Source: Deltaproteobacteria bacterium
GTDB lineage: Bacteria > Desulfobacterota > Desulfobacteria > Desulfobacterales > Desulfatibacillaceae
Length of the DNA stretch: 64,000 nucleotides
Assembly: GCA_016235345.1 (NCBI GenBank)
Contig: JACRLG010000023.1
Location: 1-64,000 of the forward strand
Direction: 5' to 3'
In this document: positions 12,001 to 17,515 of the stretch, one piece after another
How positions within the stretch are numbered: position 1 is the stretch's first letter
How the letters are laid out: every line of letters starts with the position of its first letter
Translations under genes and position numbers: made by a program
The notes under the pieces: model-generated
The model's database searches: none
What the model was told of the DNA's origin: nothing
What the model saw: only the letters and a program-made list of their open reading frames with translations

Positions 12001-13829
12001 GGTTCTTCATAAGCATCAGCAATGGGTTCATGCGCTGGAACGGGCATCGGGCCGTACATTTCTTCGGCAACCTGCCGGGCGAAAACATCCGTGGGCTCCT
12101 CGCCATCGAAACGCGCAAGCACCCCATCCCAACCTTCGGCGTCCTCAACGTCGCTTCTGATGAATGCCTTCTGCCCGGCGGACAAAAGCGCCGTGGTATC
12201 GCCGGAGGAAACGGCAGCCTCGGTTTTGGCCTTGCGGGATGCTTGCACAAGTTGGGCCGCATCGTTCACGGAGCGCGCCACCGAATTTTCGCGCAGGGCG
12301 GCCTTGCGGTCGGCTTCGCGCCTGCCTGCCGCTTCCTTGCCGATTTCGGTCACGGCCCCGCCTGTCCCTCGCATGGGTCCGGTGGGAAGCGGAATCCCGT
12401 CATCAGAAACCGCCGATCCCAAAAGATCGTCAAGGCCCTCCTTGGCCGCGTCAACCGCCGTTTCAGTCGCCGCCTTCCTTGCCTTGGTTTTTTTGCTCCA
12501 GGGGAAGACCCGAAAATGTTTCGTTTCGTAAAGTGGCTCCCGGCCACGCAGCAGATTCAGCCGCGCACCGGGCTTGCCCATACCCGAAAAATCCTCATCA
12601 AGGGGCACGGCTTCGCCTTTTCGCACAACCTCTGTGGCGCTTTTTTTCCAGGCAGCGCTTACAACGGGGGATTCCTTTTTTATGGCGTCCGCAACAAGGT
12701 CAACCGCCCAAAGCCTGTCCTTTTCGCTTGCAGTGGAATCGGAAAGATAACGGGCCGCCCGGCCTTTTTCCCTGTGGGCTATTACAGCGCCAAGCCCACC
12801 GAAGATAACGCCGGTGACGGCTGTTGGACCAAGAACATCAATGGCTGCTGACCAGAAACGGTCATCGCCCATGTCAACCGAGCGGCGCACCTCCGCCTGA
12901 ACGCCCGCCGTGAGGGCCTCGCCGGTCATTTCGGTTGCGGCTGTTCCTGCTATTCGCCCGGCCACCTGCCGCGCCCTGGTCGCCAGAAGGCTTTGAACGC
13001 CAAGTTTAAGGCCCGCCTTGCCGGGCCTTGTCAGGGGTTTCAAGACCCCGGCTGTGACGCCCTCAAGAAGGTCCGTTGCGAACTCGAAACCTCCCTCGGC
13101 CAGGGCGCTTTGAGCCGCCGCGCCCGCCGCCGTTTCTTTGTCAATGCCCTGGTTGTGGGCCTCCTCCATGAAGGAATCGAATTCCGAAAACCCGTAGACA
13201 GTGCCGCCCGAAAGGGCGAACGCGCCCACGGCACCAACCGGGCCGCCGATCACCGCGCCCGCAATCGTTGCAGGCCCCTGGGTGGTGAGGCTCTGGCTTG
13301 CGCTTTTAACTCCTTCGGTAACCCACCGGCGAAGGCCCGTTCGGGCCTGTTTGCTGGTCTGCACAGCCGGAGTGTCGTAGGAAAAATCCGAAACAGATTG
13401 AACCGCCCGGTCAAGAAGTCCGCCGCCTTCCTGTTCGTCGCTTCCACCCGTCACCGCCTGCAAGGCCCGAAGGCCCGTCTCCACACCCTTAACCGGCCCT
13501 GAAATCACGGCGGCTCCAACGTCTTTGGCAAAGCCGCCCGCTCCGGGCCTGTCCGGGGCCGTGTCCTCCATGTTGGCGTCTATAAAGGAGTTGCGCCGCC
13601 GCCTCATGGTATCCTGGTCGTAGGCCGGGGGGCGGCCCTTGGGGTTTTCCCACTGGTCGAAAAAAAGCCCCAGGGATTCGCGCTTTTTCGACGGCTTTTG
13701 CGCCTGGAATTCGGGTGAGGCGGTGAACTCCGACAAAGCACCGGTTTGCCGGTCGTAGTCGGCCTGACTTCCGGGAATCAGTTCCTCAAGGTAGTCGTCC
13801 AGGCTGCTGTTGTAGAAACCGCGCGGCAT
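1..13829 (-). CDS. Giant polyvalent phage protein (DarB-like methyltransferase-helicase), C-terminus beyond window
   Basis: One leftward frame runs from the ATG at 13829, 4 bases after the preceding stop, to the window edge: 4,609 codons with no stop met. Frame phase agrees at 13829, 12056, 10016, 8640, 5621 and 29. Visible parts: a Gly/Ala-rich N-terminal region; a ParB-like domain with GNGRVMAL near residue 1265; a class I methyltransferase with LEPAAGAGHF near 2009 and NVPF near 2072; an SNF2-type helicase with GVGTGKT near 2733, DEAH near 2896 and QRNGRLVR near 3235; a long charged coiled-coil stretch; HEATH (HExxH, zincin-like) near 3790; and a helical C-terminus. This layout matches the polyvalent proteins of phages and conjugative elements, and phage P1 DarB, which enter the cell with the DNA and block restriction. 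Its place after the ejection-type genes suggests packaging in the virion (inference). Confidence 0.85.
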   Translation of the reverse strand, partial: MPRGFYNSSLDDYLEELIPGSQADYDRQTGALSEFTASPEFQAQKPSKKRESLGLFFDQWENPKGRPPAYDQDTMRRRRNSFIDANMEDTAPDRPGAGGFAKDVGAAVISGPVKGVETGLRALQAVTGGSDEQEGGGLLDRAVQSVSDFSYDTPAVQTSKQARTGLRRWVTEGVKSASQSLTTQGPATIAGAVIGGPVGAVGAFALSGGTVYGFSEFDSFMEEAHNQGIDKETAAGAAAQSALAEGGFEFATDLLEGVTAGVLKPLTRPGKAGLKLGVQSLLATRARQVAGRIAGTAATEMTGEALTAGVQAEVRRSVDMGDDRFWSAAIDVLGPTAVTGVIFGGLGAVIAHREKGRAARYLSDSTASEKDRLWAVDLVADAIKKESPVVSAAWKKSATEVVRKGEAVPLDEDFSGMGKPGARLNLLRGREPLYETKHFRVFPWSKKTKARKAATETAVDAAKEGLDDLLGSAVSDDGIPLPTGPMRGTGGAVTEIGKEAAGRREADRKAALRENSVARSVNDAAQLVQASRKAKTEAAVSSGDTTALLSAGQKAFIRSDVEDAEGWDGVLARFDGEEPTDVFARQVAEEMYGPMPVPAHEPIADAYEEPAWDGPVEESQEGETVGETPWNTLNDKYVYETPEFMRREQPVMEEYDPEPQDVESTEASGNQVIDGAVENPAPGREDSEDQPLVQPVIEEAPEPKALDAGKEKFDRLFEAYRRGSTVVDGVESPELAYILDNDGPQTIFFDTAEQLRDYFEGEGTDEVRADLEAFKKARATSGKKEAEPAPSEKETAKPDIDAELAWFAEHPDELSSVLDELAGEIEAKKAAREAEGKAVAEPAPEKEKAPGPSRAVQMLTGKKPAAQQTGSLADYGLNVTRATTKKGKPVWEVTGNTKTHMMELKSLGARWYGPRKAWSFYSDADPTNRILKALSGKETNPSEPAGQAASKPVSPAMQMLTGKKPAQAALQPVDLKGRDDLPDIAVDEEKSKALDKGDRVILVKDGKPWRRGTITGHESYRMQGVLGGQASEVRHIFTVESDNGVVVQAVGAERMIPDDPAIPVADVYRDVLEDGKYKTEDDLVRGVAFARQRAKSFRESAERARTLKNKAAHDRDSRWHAEEADKMAALLAAWRKKAEKVETKAGTKVAKDETKPATDETDEAESAGIPAEAWGKEGETYLPESDEPVKFRYAVAPIDRLNVSNNTDFSTNPAYPAELQNRDRKRETMKLKVLEIARRLVPAKLGASPSVTLGAPIVGPDMVVEAGNGRVMALGITYQSGGYGSISDPSAYQDWLVKNAGDFGLDPGAVLKTRRPVLVRVRKSRVKDRVEFTRLANDSEGAALSRSEQALSDAAMITDEDLLLFHPSESGDVGASANLGFLQRVAEKVGLNAAAGMVGADGSVTKSFLERVKNVVFVKAWGDQYLEAISEETDPDQKNLLNALMATAPAMVQAKVASPDLKGSRIDEKIIEAVSIVRKAKAKKLLVVDMVDQGRMFEETDYLPRDISALALFIDRNIRSGAKIRGVFSDIISAVRRAALDEKQEKILPVEPFDPDTVVADVVERAGSLSNGEGSPGLEADAVFPESAPDESKSAAPSPAPQSRAIAMMTGRKFVPKADKEEISGPKKSLAGFLGEAAKQGVTGVEESLTALYELAGGSRGGLKSFPGIGGFDEESYAAAKPHFEKSLAAFRAAGKSAKEFFSFLIVNLGAGIKPYIERFVSDKQSEAKGAANEQPDTGGDRETKDQGGVPGSSDLALGQLSGGDMGDVPGGPGKARQAGGAGGAAGDGELLPGEGTGRGRGSGDRVQVRGDSALRRPGPDGGETAEAPGAGQKKRDLGLGGPGSGKGHGGKQGVNHVIAPDDEIVVGGVEPRITANIEALRTALAVKAEGRPATPAEKKALAKFVGWGAFSQKVFDYRFTKFLDFKQKYPDETPEGFFGRGSVGLEKYLEWERKYGRALHPLLGGLMTQEEWNSARESTQNAHYTSREVIGAMWTLARRLGFSGGRVLEPAAGAGHFIGLAPRDIAEKSRFSAVEKDRLTGAVLEALYPASDVQVAPFEEARRMNGFDLVITNVPFAQKSSVYDASRPAYGGWSLHNYFFGKSLDAVRPGGLVIAITSAWTANAKSNMSVREFLHQRAAFVGGVRLPNTAFAANAGTEVVTDILVFQKRGDQLASVDNPSFLETVEIDIPEEGNTATINKYFAEHPEMVLGTHSMRGKMHARQADEKEYTVFPKEDAPFAEQLARAVGNFAPGIMEQGRQIEKGEIVNRRPASPGDQEGSLVEVDGRFYTVVKGEYAEPTITRGDAAKGTLREAEIFSDKEGGAKQARDKARKYMAIKRAFKDYIRLQLDPDAPDAAVESARKALKTHYDAFVRDHKRLHEGGSFLRKIDTEYVSVAALETAKVHKEEARAANGDKIFKDVVEYVPSECLSRRTMFPTRTPQNVESVGDAVTVSYAMTGELDTGYVAEVMGKTKDEIESLFWESPEVFSDPATGGWVSASEYLSGDVKAKFEQVRELAKDVTRYEKNALALERVLPVDLTIGQIAVRPGATWIDTDVYTDFGSEVLGLDDVSVSRLGSVNDERVTHVLTKGFGGDQVKSDSWEFTWSGGSLSADDFLRMSLNQQRPVCHDPVPYTDDSGKERVRQVLNKKATEGAVAKQKELVKAFNAWIAGHEKWGPNVAAQYNDKINRFVTKKVAAPAIEHYPGASHDVKLRDLQKRAVSRALKESVLLAYGVGTGKTNIFVTLAMEMRRLGTARKPLIVVQGSTVGQYASAFAQLYPQAKLLIPDDTQRGKGRQRVLSQIATGDWDAIVVPHDWFKAIPDSKERYKAMMEARIDEAENAVIAERERAGKKAPSVKELEGILNGYKKKLAKLMAREVAPGILNFEDLGIDALLIDEAHAFKRGEFFTRMPRIKGIDKSSSQRGDTLLLKSRWVQGKTGGKNVVLATGTPISNTIAELWTMMRYVRPDVLAQYHARSFDAFAAAFCDTTSDLEETATGQIKRVERFNDYTNMPELMAMFKAGTDIMLTANAGLDLPQIEGGKPEVKVIPRSDRLGMFIAGLRRVMQSWEKLSGQDKRDSSAVPVVINTLARKAAIDLRLVDPIGFADVKEGKLFHVADEIFDTWKKTEKDRLSQAVFLDVYQSGEGTPGYFNAYDEIRNLLVQKGVPRHEILLRSEAKTDKAANEMFDKIRSGEARVIIGHSESLGVGVNIQDRLVRVHHVDVNYTPMLFEQRNGRLVRFGNMNKIVKITNYVVDRSLDSVFYKILEKKQRFIDKILGSEEWSRTMTEPVSSEQLSFSEMSAAAAGNPLLWEQHDLAHKVNDLKVKKSLWEMGVSKAARMLAQTKREIEEAAPKIEKAVTAEKAYGAVFGQNEKGDIKAKTITFEGWELGRKEFLDLAAKFHAENRKKALEHFKNYTKRDFDDFKFQEAVLEKKILDSQKEETRSQYRDQLKALREKHSFPGETATFRIGGLFEIKVDALFLPTFTDKDGNEQKTIAGVNNLGKATVVFSGIPGAEKAYTREGMQYATAKGALEFVENREAAPVFGKDRRLQKRLENLQREKADYAKNAEIPFEEKGLLESAEKRLGEVNAALEEAGKNAPPDVEPDRKMMDAVMFGMRNALRSVTLDVLVAGDGQPGGEVAYYDKSDDELLAGLGEKPEEADDAEAAVAVGIASHLPVADFSTGDITGAFDGDAFAPWADISIREVRGFFPEQAGWSVGRSPDGAVFVKNADGVGFLVEAVDEIGADSVSFKASRGRELETGEVVKGKYRDGRITISKKAGDKWTFAHEATHGLEDLGLFTKDEIEALSATVKGLHKAGKLPFASAFDEAGKKDDALLGGKEDRARYVEWALAKRDFDRKTFVGQVLQRLADWADALVNLVTQTGLSVVRDLERGAVQARRPTVVEAAIGRNLSVDFSTVKPTGPSLTRDLEQNRSYANRLFEQKDVGVQQARTDVMRLQKRLQQLAGSRKFLGKKVVGFDEWKRNTDSDLLDMALMVWRDVKGDVGRIKKHRAWAKKQMMSPLTSRKQKLKIKDHLAILDRVESLTDSEKALADEIGRRFTNAFNVAKANKVIQSFADDYVRRIWSFPEKRKAEFSGAGSGYGFRVSTTAAKKRSLDSILDGWEAGYELGVKGLTNSWGTYAEELETILAHKDFLKNGYETRDAKGRRLFDTDSNRPGYAKLEAPGFSVWEWTGQSASAGAGPDDASALMVDTYGTRSFFVAPVRHVPEKWALFKFAGNERAYRIFDTEEEAKEFAAQKGWSKAFIQHRPTHEVADMWEKRHLYAPAELAEMINKMTAIDALFRQTPGASWLARFNASLKSWILLSSFFHHMAGTRSWALAVNHGWIAGRKMKDPMTGRVYKSAGVNPVSAYKAGFQKIMDNHPLITLGVKNGLTLGEVADWNESALRSMPGIVESLAESAGFERAVKVIRGIRRGRENFETSLFGRFFAGLKAEAFVNEYVHLLQERHDAHLKGKGPRPDADKVAEIAARLINEDFGGLHLGRMGRNPTLQKAARLLLLAPDWTESNFRMVTGLVPGLNEKISRAIGDIAPPPGMPARYRQFFTKVLVRSVATTMLLQMLINGWEDSWEFWKEQTDNWTNFKRF
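8255..8632 (-). CDS. Hypothetical 125-residue protein nested in another frame inside the giant gene
   Basis: An ATG preceded by GAAAGGAGCCGCAA (consensus ribosome binding site, good spacing) opens a 125-codon frame ending in TAA. It lies wholly inside the giant polyvalent gene, in a different frame of the same strand. About 83% of its codons end in G or C, as expected for genes here. The giant frame over the same bases ends mostly in A or T and reads as a Gly/Ala-rich linker. The protein is acidic-basic mixed, probably helical, rich in Trp, Tyr and Arg (for example TWLLDNYPAETWEMFQ), with no motif I recognise. Either it is a real overlapping gene, or an old separate gene that the giant gene has read through. 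Function unknown. Confidence 0.6.
   Translation of the reverse strand: MSNLIRVEIEKPRTRAEYRDHLTWLLDNYPAETWEMFQEDPARLDRQVVQAVQRAMVSYYRVKERGADEDQAIEYKYAVIAPSDGPALMAVRPPKPLAQAKRKEIWAWVDREAAKDMEENRVSTT
10933..11263. repeat. 28-nt direct repeat encoding a MLTGKKP module in the giant gene
   Basis: The same 28 bases occur at 10933-10960 and 11236-11263, 303 bases apart and in the same reading frame. Each encodes AxQMLTGKKPA on the minus strand. A diverged third copy near 8988-9025 encodes AIAMMTGRKF. They separate Pro/Ala/Glu-rich segments of the giant protein at about residues 853-865, 953-967 and 1602-1614. Confidence 0.8.
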
Positions 13830-13833
13830 ATCG

Positions 13834-15876
13834 TTATCCCTTTATCGGCTGGCCAACGGGTATCATCCCGGCGGGGCGTTTCACCGGCTGCGGGCCGTAA
13901 TTCAAAATCGCGTCCATGGCTTTTTGGATTTCGCCCTCGTGGCCGCCTTTCCGGGCCTTGTGCAGATTGCGGCCAAGGGCGACGGCAACGGAGCGCGGAA
14001 GTTTTTTCAGGGCCATTTCGGTGCGGGCCTCCTTCTGGCTTCGCTCGTAGCCCTTTTCATCGGCGGGTATAACATCGGGCTGGTGTCCGGCCTTGCCGGT
14101 GGGTTTTGCGGAAGGCGGGGGCGTATCCGCGCCGCGCCCGTAATAGTCGGCGCTCAATTCCTCTGCGGGAATGAAGCTCTCCCTGAACTTGGCGTATCCG
14201 GCGGAAGCGCTCTGGGCGGTTCCTTTGCCCTTTTTGCCTTCATCTTTCTTTTCACCGCCGCCCGAATAAGCGGCCCGATCCACTTCGTCCATGGCCCCCC
14301 AGGCTTTGCGGGCGTCGGACTCCCACCCGCTTACGCGCTTTTCTATCGTTCCGTTGAAATAGGGCGATGCCTTGAAAGCCGCCTGCACCGTGGCCGCGCT
14401 TAGGGGAGCCGTCCCCGCGCCTGGAAAGAGCGCCTTGAACTGTGCGGCTGCTGCGGGGCCGAACCCGTATTCTTTGATCCAGCCGTCAAGGGTTGCGGAT
14501 TTCGGATGTTTGCCGGAGGCCGAACCGCCGTACCCGCCACCGCCGTTCGCGGCCCTGTAGTCAACATTTTTGCGGGTTTCACGGCCTTGGGCCGCAATTT
14601 CGTCAAGCCTGTCCTGCTTGGACTGCCTGCGTTCCTTGTCGCGCTGGGCTATGGCGCGGGTCTCTTTTGCGCGGTCCCGGACCTCATTCACCACTTCGCC
14701 CCACTCTTTGGCGTCCGGCAAGTAGTCGAGGTTCGGATACCGGCTCTTTATGGCGGCCTGCTCATCCTTGGTAAGCCCGCCTTCCGAAAGCCTCTGCTTC
14801 ACGGGTTTTCTGGTGCGTCCGTCCTCAATCTGCGCGCCGATTGCCGTTGAAACATCTATTGCTTCGGCCCGGATAACGAGTTTGCCCGTGTCGCCCTTGT
14901 AATGGGCAAGAAACTTCTCCTTCGCTTCGGGCGTCAAAAGGCTTGCCCAATAGCCCACGGGCCTTGTCTCGCGGTTGCTGCCCGGAAGATCACGCAGCCT
15001 TTTCACCTCATCGCTCACCCGATTGATGTTCACATCTATCGTTCCGAGGCTGTCCGGCCCCCAACCGTTGGCCACGGCCTGTGAACGAAGGTCATACAGA
15101 AGGTCCAGCCGCTTTTGCTCGAAGGGGAGCGGATCCGCCGCGTACGCCTTTCGCTTGGCCGTAGCTTCGGCCAGCCTTGCCTTGGCCTTCTGAACCCCTG
15201 GAGAAACATTATCAGCGTTTGAGGACGTGCGCGGGTCATTGCCGGTTGCGTCGTTTGCTCCTGGAAGCGAAAAAGCGGCGGCAATGCTGCGCGGATCATT
15301 GGCCCCCACGTTTGGGGATGCCGGATCATTGCCGCTTGGAATGCCGCTTGACGGAGCGTTTGCTCCGGGGGTGAGGGCCTCTTCGGACTCGGCGGCAGAA
15401 AGCCCGGCAACGGCCTTTGCGTGATCATCCTCAAGTTTGCGGCCCACGTTGGTTTTCCCGGCCATTATGGCCGCAAGCCGACCGCCGAAGCGCTTCTTCA
15501 TGTCGCCATTGCTTACGAATTGCCGGTCGGTGCTTACCGGGTTGCGATACTTCCACCGCTTTGTTTTGGGGTCGAAATCGGCCTGCATGACTTCGGAAAA
15601 ATCGCCCAAAAAGTCAGTGGCCGCGTGAGCCTGATCCAGGGGGTCATCGCCCCACAAGTTGCCCGCAAACGGCTGGTTTTCCATTTGAAGCTCGGCAAGC
15701 TCGGCTTCACGGCGCGGCCTTTCGTACTTGTCGAAAAGGGCGGCCTCGGTTTCGATCTGCGCCTTTTTGAGCCCAAGCTCGGCCCGCTCATTCTGCGCCC
15801 GGCCAAGGCCCGCCACGCCCTGCGTAATGGTATCGGCCAGCGAGGCATAAGCCCGCCCAACGTCCCAATCAGCCAT
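13834..15876 (-). CDS. Large internal or ejection-type virion protein
   Basis: Encodes 680 residues, mostly hydrophilic and helical, with long Lys/Arg/Glu/Ala-rich stretches and low-complexity linkers. A run with repeated GNDP/GANDP motifs lies around residues 180-215, and a Gly-rich patch near 440. No catalytic motif is visible. It sits between the 393-residue protein and the giant polyvalent gene, whose start is 4 bases downstream. In short-tailed phages this place, after the nozzle and before the last late gene, is usually held by proteins ejected with the DNA. The role is inferred from position and composition only. Confidence 0.6.
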   Translation of the reverse strand: MADWDVGRAYASLADTITQGVAGLGRAQNERAELGLKKAQIETEAALFDKYERPRREAELAELQMENQPFAGNLWGDDPLDQAHAATDFLGDFSEVMQADFDPKTKRWKYRNPVSTDRQFVSNGDMKKRFGGRLAAIMAGKTNVGRKLEDDHAKAVAGLSAAESEEALTPGANAPSSGIPSGNDPASPNVGANDPRSIAAAFSLPGANDATGNDPRTSSNADNVSPGVQKAKARLAEATAKRKAYAADPLPFEQKRLDLLYDLRSQAVANGWGPDSLGTIDVNINRVSDEVKRLRDLPGSNRETRPVGYWASLLTPEAKEKFLAHYKGDTGKLVIRAEAIDVSTAIGAQIEDGRTRKPVKQRLSEGGLTKDEQAAIKSRYPNLDYLPDAKEWGEVVNEVRDRAKETRAIAQRDKERRQSKQDRLDEIAAQGRETRKNVDYRAANGGGGYGGSASGKHPKSATLDGWIKEYGFGPAAAAQFKALFPGAGTAPLSAATVQAAFKASPYFNGTIEKRVSGWESDARKAWGAMDEVDRAAYSGGGEKKDEGKKGKGTAQSASAGYAKFRESFIPAEELSADYYGRGADTPPPSAKPTGKAGHQPDVIPADEKGYERSQKEARTEMALKKLPRSVAVALGRNLHKARKGGHEGEIQKAMDAILNYGPQPVKRPAGMIPVGQPIKG

Positions 15877-15900
15877 TATTCATCCTCCGGGCCGAAGTCA

Positions 15901-17082
15901 TCAAAGCGCCCCGCGCACCTGATCCAGAAGCGAAGTATTGGAAGCCGCCGCGTCGCCATTGCCATTCATTTTGCTCATCAGCGCCGAAAATTGCGCATCG
16001 TCGCCGGTGTAGTTGGTGCGGGGAAGCGACACCCCGAACACGGTGTTAAAGTAGCTTTTCGGCTCAACCGCCTTGGGGTTCGCGTCCCAAAAAGCCGTCG
16101 CCCGTGCGTTTGCGGGCTTGTAGCTCGTGGACTTGTCCCAGGCCGGGCTTCCGTTTCTGCCTCCGGTTACGCTGAACATGTCCCGTATGTCGTTCGTGGC
16201 AAGCCCAAGCTGCTTGCCGATCGCTTTGCCTTCCTCGATATACGAGGTGAAGTCCGTGGGCAGGCTGTCGTAATCAAAAAAGGTGTAGTCGCCCTTGTTG
16301 GTTGTGCCGGTCTTTCGGTTGGCCATGTAAACCGAGTCATAGTCCGGCGCGTCCGGGACCGCGTAGCCGCGCTCCCTGGCCTTGGCCCATCCGTTTTGAG
16401 CGGTTGACCAGTCCTCCTTTAAAACATCGCTTCGATACGCCTTGTCCCAGGGCGAGTCGTCGTTGCCGAAAAGGGCGTCATTCACAACGTCCATGCCGGT
16501 TTGAACCGGGTTTGCAAGCAGATTCCCGCCGCCGTAAGCTATGGCTGCGGCCAGGGCGGCAGGTCCAAGAATGCCGGGGATTCCTGCAAGAGTCGCCGTC
16601 TTGGCCGCCGGAGCAGTCGCGGCCAGGGTTCCGCCCGTGGAATATGTGGTCACGGGAGCAACGCTTGCGGCAGTAAGGCCCTCGGCTGCTGCTGCGGTTG
16701 CTGCGGGCGCTGTTGCGGTTGCGGCCCATTTGGCGGCCAATGACGGGAAGATTTTCGCCAGGGCCGCCTTGCCCGCGCCGATGATCGGAGCCGTAAGCCC
16801 CAACTGGTGCGCACCCATAACGCCGGAGACGCCAAGGCCAAGCTGGCCAATGGTTTCCTGGTTGGATGCGCTTTCCCGGTTTGCGGCAAGCTCTTCGACT
16901 GCTGTTTTTTTTTCGAGTGCTATCCGCTGGCGTTCAAGCTCAAGTTCCGCCTTGGCCGCGTCATCGGCGGCCTTGTAGGCGTAAAGCTCTCTTAGGGAAG
17001 GCGCAGCGGCTTCAACCTCGGCGGCGGCGCTTGGATAGAGCTTTTTCCGGTAAACCGCACCCATCTGACTTGTATTAGCCAT
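15901..17082 (-). CDS. Internal virion protein, possible ejection protein with hydrophobic core
   Basis: Encodes 393 residues. The N-terminal ~100 are charged and coiled-coil-like. A central Ala/Gly/Thr-rich hydrophobic block at about residues 80-200 could span or insert into a membrane. The C-terminal ~190 are polar. The start overlaps the end of the upstream gene by 8 bases, implying coupled translation. Small Ala/Gly-rich proteins at this place in podophages are commonly ejected and form part of the channel through the cell envelope. No named family is recognised, so the call rests on context. Confidence 0.55.
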   Translation of the reverse strand: MANTSQMGAVYRKKLYPSAAAEVEAAAPSLRELYAYKAADDAAKAELELERQRIALEKKTAVEELAANRESASNQETIGQLGLGVSGVMGAHQLGLTAPIIGAGKAALAKIFPSLAAKWAATATAPAATAAAAEGLTAASVAPVTTYSTGGTLAATAPAAKTATLAGIPGILGPAALAAAIAYGGGNLLANPVQTGMDVVNDALFGNDDSPWDKAYRSDVLKEDWSTAQNGWAKARERGYAVPDAPDYDSVYMANRKTGTTNKGDYTFFDYDSLPTDFTSYIEEGKAIGKQLGLATNDIRDMFSVTGGRNGSPAWDKSTSYKPANARATAFWDANPKAVEPKSYFNTVFGVSLPRTNYTGDDAQFSALMSKMNGNGDAAASNTSLLDQVRGAL

Positions 17083-17515
17083 TGCCCACCCCCAGGCCCA
17101 TGGAGCCCCGTTTCTTTATAAACTCGCTCAGTTCATCCAATTGATCCTTGGTCTGTCCGTCCTCCCGGAGTTTAGCCAAGCCCATGAGCCCGGAGATTCC
17201 AACCTGTGCGGCCCCAAGCCCTGCGGTTTTGCCTGCCTGATCCTCACGAAACGATTTTAAGGCCCCGGCCTCCCAAACCTTGTTTGCAAGGGCCTCTTTT
17301 TGAAGGCCAAGCCCTGTGGCTGCGTTTTTCTCCTTGGAGGCCGTGGCGAAATCCTGTGTCATGTTTTTGGCAGCCAGCCCGGCGAGACCCGCGTCAATGC
17401 CCGCCGTGCTCACCATGGGCGCGTTCTGAGGAGCCTTGGCGATCAACCGCGCAACGGCGCGCTGGTACTGCGGAGTTCTTTTCAGGGCTTCGAGGTATGC
17501 GGATTGGGCGCTCAT
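17075..17515 (-). CDS. Small phage structural protein, unknown
   Basis: Encodes 146 residues, Ala/Gly/Lys-rich and probably helical, with a weakly hydrophobic stretch around residues 95-115. The ATG overlaps the nozzle stop codon in an ATGA junction, and the end overlaps the next gene by 8 bases. It is therefore a coupled member of the late operon between nozzle and internal proteins. No motif allows a functional name. Confidence 0.6.
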   Translation of the reverse strand: MSAQSAYLEALKRTPQYQRAVARLIAKAPQNAPMVSTAGIDAGLAGLAAKNMTQDFATASKEKNAATGLGLQKEALANKVWEAGALKSFREDQAGKTAGLGAAQVGISGLMGLAKLREDGQTKDQLDELSEFIKKRGSMGLGVGNG

